A DNA stretch of 64,000 nucleotides, taken from Paratinospora sagittata. Taxonomy: Eukaryota; Streptophyta; Magnoliopsida; Ranunculales; Menispermaceae. Position numbers and translations under genes: made by a program. Below the pieces are notes generated by a model that worked only from the letters and a program-made list of their open reading frames with translations, was not told where the DNA came from and ran no database searches. Position 1 is the stretch's first letter. The number at the start of each line of letters is the position of its first letter. Of the stretch, positions 22,901 to 32,370 are shown one piece after another. The stretch is from NCBI GenBank assembly GCA_035771175.1, contig CM069601.1:6151001-6215000 (forward strand), in the 5' to 3' direction.

Positions 22901-25900
22901 CTGCATATGCAATATCAGGTCTTGTGTGAGAGAGATAGATGAGTCTTCCTACTAGTCTTTGATACATCTCCTTATTAACTGTCAGTGCTTCTTTAGCTTC
23001 TCCAAGCTTGTGATTAAGATCAATAAGAGTATTCATTGGTTTGCATGCTACCTTCCCTGTTTCTTTAAGAAGATCTGTAACGTACTTCTGTTGAGAAATA
23101 AAGATTCTCTGTTTAGAGTGTGCCACTTCAATCCCTAGAAAGTATTTCAATTTCCCTAGTTCCTTGATCTCAAATTCCTCGGTCAAACACTGCTTCAAAT
23201 TCTGTCTCTCGTTCTCATTATTTCCTGTCATGATGATGTCATCAACATACACTAATAGAGCTGTAACTCCCCCTGAAGCTGCGTGCTTAATAAATAGAGT
23301 GTGATCTCCTTGGCTTTGACTATATCCCATATTTGTCATTACTTTGGCAAACCGACCAAACCATGTCCTCGGAGACTGTTTAAGTCCATACAGGGCCTTT
23401 TTCAATTTACACACTTTATCAGTGGTGCGAAATCCTGGAGGCACTTCCATATAGATTTCTTCTTCTAAATCCCCATGTAAAAATGCATTCTTTACATCAA
23501 ATTGTTGTAGATCCCAATCATAATAAGCTACCAATGACAAAAGAAGTCTCACAGTATTCATTTTTGCAACCGGAGCAAATGTCTCTTGATAGTCCACACC
23601 ATATGTCTGAGTATATCCTTTGGCTACTAATCTTGCATTGTAGCGCTCCAGGGACCCATATGCTTTGTATTTTACTGTATAAAATCATTTGCATCCCACA
23701 GGTTTCTTTCCTGCAGGCAAGTCTACCAACTCCCAAGTATCATTTTTTCTCAAGGCTTCCATTTCCACACTCATGGCTTGTTTCCAATTTTCATTAGATA
23801 AAGCCTCGGACAAAGAGGTAGGGATTTGGATACAGTTTAAGCTAGTAAGAAAGCACTTATGAGATGAAGAAAACCTTTCAAATGACACAACATGGGAAAG
23901 TGGATACAAGGGACGTTTAGTGCATTCCCTAGTTCCCTTTCTAATGGCAATAGGAAGGTTTAGATCAATGTTTGTTTCGGGCTGAGGTTCTGAAAGGTTT
24001 TGTGAGAGAGGGTCAGAGACTGTACCTTCATTTCCAAGAGCTGGTTCAAATTCTTGGACTTGCATAGGTTCAGAGACTGTAGCTTGCTTCCTTGAGTACA
24101 CCTGTCCAGTCATTCGATCCTCAAGAGCAGACGACTAAGATTCAGGTTCCCTACTTTGGTTATCACTGGGTTTTGAAGGTGCAAATGCAGATGGCTCGGA
24201 GAAGGGTCATAGAGGAGATAATCCCGATCCTTATCTTCCATGATGGAGTTCTCCCCCTGAAGAGAAGGAGCTGGAAAATAAGACTCACGTTCATTGAAAG
24301 TAACATCTGCTGAGACAAAAAAAATTTTAGACGGTGGATGGTAGCATTTGTACCCTTTCTAAGTTGAGGAATACCCCATGAAAACACACTTGAGAGCTCT
24401 TGAATCTAATTTCCCCCTGTTTGGATGATGAACATGGACAAAAGAAACACACCCGAAGATTTTAGGAATAAGATTGTTGGAAGTTTTGATGTTAGGATAA
24501 AATTTTGATAACAATTCAATGGGACTCTTAAAACCAAGGACTCGAGAAGGTATTCAATTGATAAGATGTGTGGCAGCTAGGACGGCTTCCCCCCAATAGA
24601 ACTTAGGCACATTGTTATGGAACAAGAAGGCTCGGGTTGTATCAAGTAGGTGACCATATTTCCTCTCAGCAACACCATTCTGTTGTGGGGTGTGGACGCA
24701 AGATGATTCATGAATAATCCCTTTCTTTTGAAGGTAAGGGGTCAAGGTTTGATTAAAATAGTCTCTTGCATTGTCAGATCGAAATTTCTTGATTTTAGCT
24801 CCGAATTGATTTTGTACCATGTTGTGAAAGTTTGGGAGAACGAGGCTCACATCAGATTTTTGTTTGAGTAAAAATATCCAAGAGACTCTAGTACAATCAT
24901 CAATGAAAGATACAAACCAACGTGCTCCAGAAACATTAGGAATAGGAGAAGGACCACAAATATCACTATGAATAAGATCAAAAGGAGATGAACTTCTTTC
25001 ATTGTGAACTGGGAAAGTCACACGCTTGTGTTTTGCCACTTCACACACCTCACAATGGAAATCGTCAACATTTAGTGTCTTAAACAGAGACGAAAACATG
25101 ACCTTAAGGGTTCTAAATGAGGGATGTCCAAGTCGACGGTGATGAAGCCATATTTTATCTTTAATGGAGAAATAGTGTTCAGAGAGAAATGATGAGCTAT
25201 TCTTGATAAAATTTACTGGTGTCTCAAGGTAATACAACCCATCCTGTTCCTTAACAAGTCCAATTGTCTTTCCCTACCTTTGGTCCTGAAATTCACAATG
25301 AGTAGGATAGAAAATCACTTTACAGCTTAGATCATGTGTTAACTTTTGTATAGAGAGAAGATTTGTGGATAGCTTCGGAACATGAAGTACATTTCTAAGT
25401 GAAAGTGTAGGGCTGATGTGAACATCTCCTATGGCTGCAACTGTGGTTAAAGACCCATCAGCTGTGGCTATTTTTCGATTGCTTGGTCATGGATTATAGG
25501 TATGAAATATATGACAGGAATTGGTCATATGATCAGTAGCACCAGAATTTATAATCCAAGAGTTTGCAAAGGATTTATCCGAGACTCTGAATCCAACAGA
25601 AATAGGAAACTTACCTGAATGTGCCAATGAGTTGGTACCTGAGGGTTTTCCAAGAGTGTCAAGTAGAGTTCTCAATCTCTTAATCTCATCCTGATTGAAT
25701 TCGATTTGCTTAAGAGAGTGCTCTTCAATTGATTGTACACTGGACATCTTTCTTGTGGCTCACGTATCGGTGGAAGCAGCAACAACAATAATGATGTCTG
25801 GTCAGATTCTTCAATAACAGCGATGAAGGCCAAACAAGTCTCTCTTTGGCAAGGAAGGCTGAAGATGGAGGTTGATTTTTTTTTTCTTTCTAGGTATCTG

Positions 25901-28900
25901 AAAGGAGAGAGAAGGAACAAAAAGAATAAAAAAAAAGGATGGCGACAGTAGCAACAGCAAGGAAGAGAAGATGGCGACAGTAGCAGCGTGAACAATGTCG
26001 CGTGAATAGTAACAACGTGAACAGTAGCAGACGTCGAAGACAAAAAAATAGGAAAGATGATTTTGCAAAGATGGGTTTTGCACCAGTGATGAAGGAGTAA
26101 AGATTATCGTAATGAAGGCCAAATAATTCTAGCAATGAAGGCCGAATCGACTAGGCTTCGGCAATGAAGGCCAACACAAAGAAAAAAAGAAGTTCTGGCA
26201 ATAAAGGCTGAAACAAATTCTCAACTATTCGAGCCTAAAGCTCTGATACCATGTTGTAAAATAAAATAATAAAGAAACACAGAGATGTAACGTGGTTCGG
26301 CTCTATGACCTACGTCCACCGGAGAAGAGAGGAGAATTCTTCTTATTTTTGTCTCAATGGAGGGACACCATATATATAAACATGCAGGGCTATGCACACA
26401 TATAACAATAATTACAATTTTAGTAACTGTTAAATAAAACAACTACTAAAATTATCATCTTTCCTTAAAGGAAATAAATCTCACAGATTTTGCTCTTCTC
26501 CACAACAAACAATAATATAATGAATGAAAACTTAAGAAACTATACTATAAATTGATGCTTCATATGAAAAAATCATAATTAGTGGCTCATGATCACCAAC
26601 TATAGTAGGTGAATGCAACCACAACATGAAATGGATACACTTTGTCTTTTAAATGTATTAAAAGGAAAAATTAGCATATATAAAGTAACCTCTTGTCAAA
26701 ATAAACACTTTCCTTTTCTTTTTTTTCAAAAACAAAAAATATATTGATCTCAACAAAGCCTTTTCCTCGCTACATATGTCGGCTACATAAATTTGCTTCC
26801 TTCACCTCCCTTTGTCAAAGGATAATAATGCTACAGATATATTACAAATAGTCATATCTTTCTTAATTATCTCTATACATGTTGTTTTAGGTCTACCTGT
26901 GCGTCTATGATTGTCGTTAATTGTTAACCGGTCACTCTGATTAACTAATGCATTTAATGGTCTTCATCGTTATGTTCAAGCCATTTAATTGATTCTTTGA
27001 AAACATCTAATTGATCTCTATCCATGTTCTCTCTCATTTTGTCTATTTTTTTTTTTTTTAAATTCAATTTTTAAAAAATAGAATAAACTAATATGATATA
27101 TTAATGAAAGGTTTTCCGCAATCATGCATTAGTAGACTCTAACAATATTAACATTAAATCAACCAGTAGTAAACTAGAAGAATGGTTTTTCATTAATTAT
27201 TTTAGATGCAGTGGTGCATGGAAAGATCTTAGAAAAGATCCCTAACATCCATCTTTACATCATTTAAAGCCTTGTTCATAGAGTCCTCTCCTTTTATAAT
27301 AAATCTTTAGATTTGAAATGATTATATTTTTATTTTATACCAATATTGTTGAGTAAGAAAAATTTTAAATTCATTATCCTAATGTTTATATTCAGTCTAT
27401 TTATCTTTCTTGAAATATTTCTCATTTTTGGAAAACAAAAGGAAATATTTTGATAGCATATTCGAGAAATGGTTGGAGTAACCCTAATTGGAGATAAAAT
27501 AAGAGATGAACAAGTTAGAAAAAGTGATCTATTAGCAATCCACAATAATGATAGAGGTAGAGAAGACCTAAAGTAACATAGATGGAGATAGATAAGAAAG
27601 ATATAATTACTTGTAATTTAAAAGTCGACTTAGCCCTTGATAGAGTGGAGTGAAGGAAGCGGTAAGTGGGAAAACACTTAATTGACTTGAGTTTAGTTGA
27701 GTAGAGTAGAAATGAGATTTTTTTGATAGAAGGTTAATCTGTATATTTTTAATACATTTTTTTTTTATCTTTTAAAATAAATAACAATGATTACATCATG
27801 TAATTTATTATCAAAATATTTAAGGACCTACAAATAATTATTTTCTTGTCCTCAATGCCTTGTCTAGCGCCTTAGTCACTACCTAGGTAGGCCAAATTCC
27901 CTTGGCACATCACCTTGATAACATTGAGTTACTCAAATGAATTAGCTATTGAGGCAAGAGTTTAAACTTTAAACAATTGTAAGTTCGTTTGTAATTGTGG
28001 TTGTTCCTAGGAAGTGGGTTTTCAATTTGACTAGCAGGCCTATAATGTTTTTCATCAAATTTCATCTTTCGCTCACTAGATGGAGTAACCAAACTAGTAA
28101 GGGTAAATGTTTATAGTGTCGAGCTCTACATGACATAAGTTTCACTTTCACCTTAGTTTGTTTATTACCCATTGAAATGCTAGATACCTTAGTTTGTTAA
28201 CCAAAAGATGAGAGTTGACAACAAAATAACATAGCGTTAATCCAATTGTGTGAGTTAAGATACATGTATCTTCTACCATTTGAGTTCATCTAGAGCCATA
28301 CTTTTTGCTCCTTGGCATCTGCAAAGCAATGATTCATGTTCAACTCAGCTTGTTTGATTGGACTTTATCCTAGCTCTTGACCTAAAGCAACCAAGGGTCA
28401 AAAGCTTGAGTTCACCTTCAACTTTGATTAATTAAAACTCTTAATTAATTCAGGAGGTCCAATTCATTGTAGATATTACTTATTAAAAATTTTTGTGTTG
28501 GAGAAGAGTTAGAGAATTTTTAACTAGGGGTGTGTTTGATAGATGAGAAAAAATTTCTCGGGAAAATTTAGTTTTCTTGAGAAATAATTTCTCGGGCATT
28601 TTTTATTTTTTTTGAGAATTTTCTCATGGTTGTTTGATTTTGTGTGAAAAAAAAAACTTTTTTTACACTTATATAATGCAAAAGTTTCATTGAATATAAG
28701 CATTAACATGATCAATAATACTTAAAAAATTTCTCATGAGAAACTTTAATTTTCTCACCCTCTATAGTTGAGAAAATTTTGGTGAGAAAATCAGGAGGTT
28801 GAGAAAATTTTTCTCAAGAAAATGTTGGCAATTAAACACACAACTTTCTTATTTTTCTGAGAAAATAAGAATTTTATTACCAATCTCAAGAAAATGTAAT

Positions 28901-31900
28901 AAAGATCCATATTTCTTTCAACCTATCCTAAAACAAGAATGATTATAAATTTAGCACATAATCACTTTACAATGTTATAATTTAGAGTATGTGATGTAGG
29001 GACACATGAAACACGTGCATAACTTGTTTAGCGTGTCTTTTATTTTTATTATGTTTTCTATTTTCGTTTCATGTCTTTGTTAGTGGGCCCACGTTAGGTG
29101 GTTTAAACCTGCATAGTTAAGTAGTTGGTTGTTGTGTCAGTTTAGGATTCTATTTGATAGTTTGTTATAAATAAGGTTTTTTGTCATTAGGAAATGATAT
29201 GATATTTTTTTTGAAGAATTCGAATCAATAGATTTATTTTGGTTGTCTTTGTGTATTTTCGTTCTTGCTTCCGCAACGAATCTACATCAGTATGATTTAT
29301 ACTCTTAATAGATTGATGTGTTTGGCGTATATACACGCAACTCAACTAGGCCTTTTCCCACTACATGGGGTCAGCTACATGAATTTGGTTCCTCCACCCA
29401 CTCTATCAAGGGTTAAGTTGGCATTTAATTAATGAGGCGTCCTAGCTCTTTGCGTACTTTGATTAAGTGGATTCATGTCATAATTGATTTAATAAAGTTT
29501 TAAGCTGGCATAGGGTGTTTAGCATAGGTATAGGGTGTTTGCCCAGCAAGGAGAATAAGAAAGAGCTTTGATATAGTGGAGGTGGCTGACTTGCCTCTCC
29601 AGGAATGTTCTGGGAGAAAGAGATGCCTTGGCACCTGATGAACCAACCTAATTGGTTAGCGGAATAAGGGGCCGGTCTTAGAAATGTATAAATTTTAAAA
29701 TTTTGCGTAACTTAAATTGACTTTTTGTACCTTTTCAATTTCATAATTAAAAAAACTGGAGCTTGGTGGAACTCTGGGGAATTTTTTGGTATTTTTTATG
29801 CGCATTTAATTCACAATTCTATAAGAACTGGTGTTTTGCGTCTCTCCTAAGGAAGTTTACCTTTCAGTTTAGCATTTGTTGTTTCAATGTTCTTTGTTGT
29901 TTCATCATTTTTTCTTCTTCTTCTCACCTGCATTTCTGTGCAAATTTACTTTCATTTTGCTGCATAAAACTCTTAGATTGTTTAATGGTAATGAATTGAT
30001 ACTCTTTTAGGTAATATTCTTGGTGAATGGATGATCTTCAGCAATTTATATTCCAGTTTAAGTTGGTGTGTTATATGCAATATTCTTAGTGAATGTGTGA
30101 TCTTCAGTAACACTTGTTCAGTTTTAAATTTAACATTGCATGTCTTATTTGCATTTTCAGGCCTGGCAGAGTGTAATGAGATCTGCTACAAGGACCCTGT
30201 TCTAAAGGACCATCAGTGGACTGCTTACATTGATCGTTCTCCAGGGGCTGAAAATTACTCACTGGTTCTAGCTCTACCCACATTTCTCTTTCTTGCATCA
30301 CTAATAAAAAAAACTAAAATTGTGCTTTGGAAGACGAGGATACGGTTGAAACAGTCTGTAATTTGAAAATTATTCAAGCAGCCCATTCCCTAACCCTCTT
30401 TTTGCATGGAAATGAGGTGAGAAGAGGGGGAGGGATATTGAAAGTTTGGGAGGGATTCAACCAGCTCCTTACTAGCTGTGAAAATGAAGTTGTTTTAAAA
30501 TTCAAGTATTTACAAGTACTATGATGGAACTAATTCTAAATCGAAAATAGTTCCTGCATTTCAATTTCCTTATACCCAGACTACTAGTTTCTTTGATGGT
30601 GCAAATTCTGTTGACCAATGGAAACTAGGCTTTTTCTGAGCTGCCTACAAAAAATCTTTCATAATTCTGTTCATAGTCAAGTTGACAATTGGAGATCTTG
30701 AACATTGGCGCATGGTATGGAAGAGTTGGACTGTGCTCATTGATCCCTTTGATAGATTTTTTCCATCTTGTCAAACGACAATAGACCCTTCCTATCCTAG
30801 GATCCGAAGTTTGCAAGTGAAACTCCATCTTATGAATCTCCCAACAGCAGCCCAAAGGTAACTGGTGGGAAGGGTTCTCCCCTTGCAACTTGTAGAGTTT
30901 ACTAGCTTCTCTAACTCTTCTCCTCAACTACGCTCGTAATCCTAGACTCGTACAAATTTACTTTTGAAACCTGAGAGTTCTTTGGGAATATTACATGAGA
31001 AGCGTAGGGAAACCTCATTTTGGAGGTTTCTGATCCTAGAAACGTAAATATACTATATGCATAGTGGAGATGCACGATCAAAAGATCCTCTCAGCCAATT
31101 TTAAAACCATCATATTCCCAACTCCTTCAACCGTTAGTATTTAGCTAGTAGCCTCCATCAAAATTATACGTATGATACAAAACTAACTATTGTAACTTAT
31201 TTGCCTCTATACAGGAGTGTTTCCATGCTTGTGTTTCTGGCTGTGGTTACAAGGTCAGTATTATTATCAGGTGGAAAGCCCTTTTGCTTCATGTGGTCAT
31301 TCTTCTCTGGAGATTCTATAGAAAACTCAAATAATTGGAATTTTCTCTTAATATGGCATAATTGGAAATTTTTTCTTTCATTGTATTCATTTCTGCCATG
31401 GTCCCTCACTGACTGAAATGAAAAATAGAATAGACATAACTAGGATGATATTGCCAAGCAACAAGAGAAAGAGAATTAATATTCTTTCCATAATTTCTCA
31501 GCATCTCTATATTGGAAGATTGAGAGGAAATCATTTAATTGCCCACCCTGGCAACACTGTAGAAGGCACTTTGCCCCCTTCACCTCTGTATGACTTATTT
31601 CTCTCTTTCTACTCATTAGACCCTTCCAGGTGGACTCCGCTTGGAACTAGTGCCCACACAGTTTCTAATAAGAGTGAGATCCCCGATCTAGCAACGATGA
31701 GTCCACCATCTTTCGAGCGTGACAATTTGATCATTTTCATTTCTCCTTGTAACTAATTTAATCCTCCATGCGTCAATTCCTTCTTCCTTTTTGATAGACC
31801 TCAGCTAAACCCTTTTAAGCCACCCCATTCATCTTTCACTAGGACAATGATTTAATTCCACCCTTTTATTTAATTATTATCATTATCTATCTATCTCTCA

Positions 31901-32370
31901 TAGTGCATGGTACTTCCTTTTGTAGTATACTAAAGCAAAGACTTGTGTCTATGCTTCATGGTAGTAGGGTTACTTTTTTTAGAGTAAACAAAAGCATAGT
32001 ATTAATAATGCATAGCAGAAAAAAATCACAACGGTAGCTTAGTACAAGAAATACTATTACAAAACAACATAAAAACAACAAAAAAAGAGCATTAAAAGAA
32101 AAAGAGATAAACCCACAACAACAAGAAGATAGAGCCCCATATATTAGAGGTTATCAATATAGTCAAGTGTTTTTTTTTTCCTCCATTTTACCCTATACCA
32201 ATAACTTAATAAGTTGCTATGGCTTTTGACTGCAGTTCAGTATTCCCCAAAAGCAAGTTGATCAAGTTCATCCAAGCAGGCCGCCCAAGCCTTGCATTGA
32301 GAAAAAGCCCCCCGTATCTCTTATTGAACAGATGCCCACTGCCGAAGACATGGCTTCAACTTCAGCATAG
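16992..32370 (+). CDS. Small conserved-looking CX3C cysteine-rich protein, five exons
   Basis: Coding exons 16992-17067, 17813-17866, 30161-30264, 31215-31253 and 32236-32370 all have GT-AG borders. They sum to 408 nt and encode 135 residues plus a TAG stop; the split codons (W26, C44) join correctly. The protein starts MLPEQWLPPCGSQC. Cysteines fall in a regular CX3C rhythm at 10/14, 30/34, 44/48/52 and 80/84/88, followed by a Pro/Lys-rich tail with one further Cys. There is no signal peptide or membrane segment. I do not recognise a named family. CX3C pairs are known in small proteins imported into the mitochondrial intermembrane space by the disulfide relay, so that location is a hypothesis only. 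The second intron is 12.3 kb and carries a whole copia element in antisense. Intact frame and strong splice sites argue for a live gene. Confidence 0.8.
17107..17138. repeat. (CTT)n microsatellite in first intron of the CX3C gene
   Basis: About ten TTC/CTT units, just downstream of the exon 1 donor at 17068. A pyrimidine-rich transcribed strand; likely length-polymorphic. Confidence 0.9.
17867..20600. other. Start of the 12.3 kb intron, unassigned
   Basis: Intronic DNA after the exon 2 donor (gtaagtg). Several weak minus-strand frames between 18060 and 19570 have a coding-like texture and may be an old transposon relic, but no domain is recognisable. A poly(T) run at about 19780-19796 may be another retroposon tail. 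No gene can be supported. Confidence 0.35.
20615..20895 (-). mobile_element. LINE ORF2 carboxyl-end relic
   Basis: The minus strand reads a decayed plant LINE tail: a KKPKITWIGIIKKDI-like stretch (about 20740-20790), then the region corresponding to 'HVADP' near 20660. It aligns with 26750-27060, 27430-27720 and 35410-36060. It is probably 5'-truncated, as is usual for LINE insertions, and lies antisense to the host gene. Confidence 0.7.
20896..22018. other. Intronic DNA left of the copia element
   Basis: AT-rich intron sequence without coding frames or recognisable elements up to the copy of the target duplication at 22019-22023. Confidence 0.35.
22024..22285 (-). repeat. 3' LTR of the intronic copia element
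   Basis: 262 bp, TGTTATAAAA...CTCCACAACA on plus. Paired with 26254-26507. The adjacent ctccccctcaagc (plus strand) is the complement of the polypurine tract. Confidence 0.92.
22290..24113 (-). pseudogene. Copia reverse transcriptase and RNase H, two in-frame stops
   Basis: On the minus strand a copia RT begins in the frame from 24113 and continues to about 22290. It includes QETFAPVAKMNTV, DVKNAFLHGDLEEEIYM, the catalytic YVDD box (LLVYVDDIIMTGN) and RNase H segments (AYIDSDYAGS, ARSSVEAEF, LYCDNKSTI). Two TGA stops interrupt it: one near 23685 where the family has Trp, and one at 22476-22478 where it has Arg (NPVQHD*TKHIEIDRHF). Both fit C-to-T type decay. Apart from these the frame is well kept over about 600 codons. 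Confidence 0.88.
24140..25237 (-). pseudogene. Copia integrase, frameshifted
   Basis: The frame from 25237 to 24554 contains the GAG-pre-integrase segment (LGHPSFRTLK, CEVCEVAKHKR) and the integrase core (DLIHSDICGPS, FIDDCTRVSWIF, FRSDNARDYFN, TPQQNGVAERK) with DDE-type residues visible. Downstream to about 24140 the C-terminal part (KIFGCVSFVHVH, then KCVFMGYS) continues in other frames. It provided strand transfer for the element; now broken. Confidence 0.85.
25487..25747 (-). pseudogene. Copia gag remnant and protease with altered active site
   Basis: An 86-codon frame ends gag-like material and contains WIINSGATDHMT, the copia aspartic protease site. The catalytic Asp of the D-S-G-A motif is Asn here (NSGA), so this copy could not be an active protease. 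There is no zinc knuckle upstream, showing that the nucleocapsid region has been lost. Confidence 0.8.
25748..26253 (-). other. Copia leader without gag; AATGAAGGCC repeats
   Basis: About 500 bp between the primer-binding site and the protease frame do not encode a gag protein. The plus strand contains several copies of the phrase aatgaaggcc or a close variant (about 25822, 26111, 26138, 26166 and 26203) and repeated cgacagtagca. This appears to be replacement or rearranged material in a gag-deleted element. Confidence 0.6.
26254..26507 (-). repeat. 5' LTR of the intronic copia element
   Basis: 254 bp, TGTTGTAAAA...CTCCACAACA on plus. The primer-binding site lies immediately left (about 26242-26253 on plus, ctctgatacca). 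The right side is followed by the second AACAA duplication. Confidence 0.92.
26745..27065 (-). mobile_element. LINE ORF2 carboxyl-end relic
   Basis: Minus strand: DKMREN-like start (near 27050), HRRTGRPKTT (about 26900), IEIIKKDM (about 26870), ending near a 'YVADI' equivalent of HVADP at about 26780, with frameshifts. Same family and orientation as 20615-20895. Confidence 0.72.
27430..27725 (+). mobile_element. LINE ORF2 carboxyl-end relic, plus orientation
   Basis: The plus strand shows GVTLIGDKIRDEQVRKSD (27477-27530), then RPKVT*MEIDKKDI and a VDLALDRVE*RKR run to about 27663. Two stops stand where the family has Trp (tgg changed to tag and tga). It ends in gagtttagttgagtagag, the complement of the terminus seen in the minus-oriented copies. 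Confidence 0.75.
27726..28525. other. Intronic DNA, nothing assigned
   Basis: AT-rich intron sequence with no coding frame or recognisable element. Confidence 0.3.
28530..28841. mobile_element. MITE-like element with GTGTGTTTGAT ends
   Basis: A 312-bp segment with imperfect terminal inverted repeats (gtgtgtttgat at left; gtgtgtttaat on the opposite strand at right). It is full of gagaaaa and ttttctc words able to pair internally. Related in composition and phrases to 2655-3215. No coding capacity. The target duplication is not certain. Confidence 0.6.
28842..29335. other. Intronic DNA, nothing assigned
   Basis: AT-rich intron sequence with no gene or complete element that I recognise. Confidence 0.3.
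29336..29455 (-). mobile_element. LINE 3'-terminal relic
   Basis: On plus: aactcaactaggccttttcc followed by actacatggggtcagctacatgaa. On minus this is the decayed 'FM.ADPM' end of the LINE ORF2 found at other places in the window. Only about 115 bp are left. Confidence 0.65.
29456..30160. other. 3' end of the giant intron
   Basis: The intron ends with a pyrimidine-rich acceptor (gcattttcag at 30151-30160). A near-repeat of about 30 bp, 'atattcttggtgaatggatgatcttcagcaa' / 'atattcttagtgaatgtgtgatcttcagtaa', occurs at about 30012 and 30080. No gene. Confidence 0.4.

Larger units (their letters stand above)
22024..26507 (-). mobile_element. Full-structure Ty1/copia element, antisense in the giant intron
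   Basis: A 4484-bp element in minus orientation, bounded by LTRs starting TG and ending CA and flanked by a perfect 5-bp duplication AACAA (22019-22023 and 26508-26512). The primer-binding site next to the right LTR reads tggtatcagagc on the minus strand (initiator Met tRNA), and a polypurine tract (gaggggGAG on minus) abuts the left LTR. Protease, integrase, RT and RNase H are recognisable, but most of gag is absent and frames are broken, so it is defective. The two LTRs differ by roughly a dozen substitutions and a small indel, indicating an old insertion. Confidence 0.93.

Noticed and set aside
25811..26135. Hydrophobic minus-strand frames resembling small membrane proteins
   Set aside because: They lie in the repeat-rich leader of the copia element, overlap each other in several phases and have no family match.
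30031..30366. Independent plus-strand 111-codon gene
   Set aside because: It contains exon 3 of the CX3C gene, with acceptor at 30160 and donor at 30265; the rest of the frame is intron.
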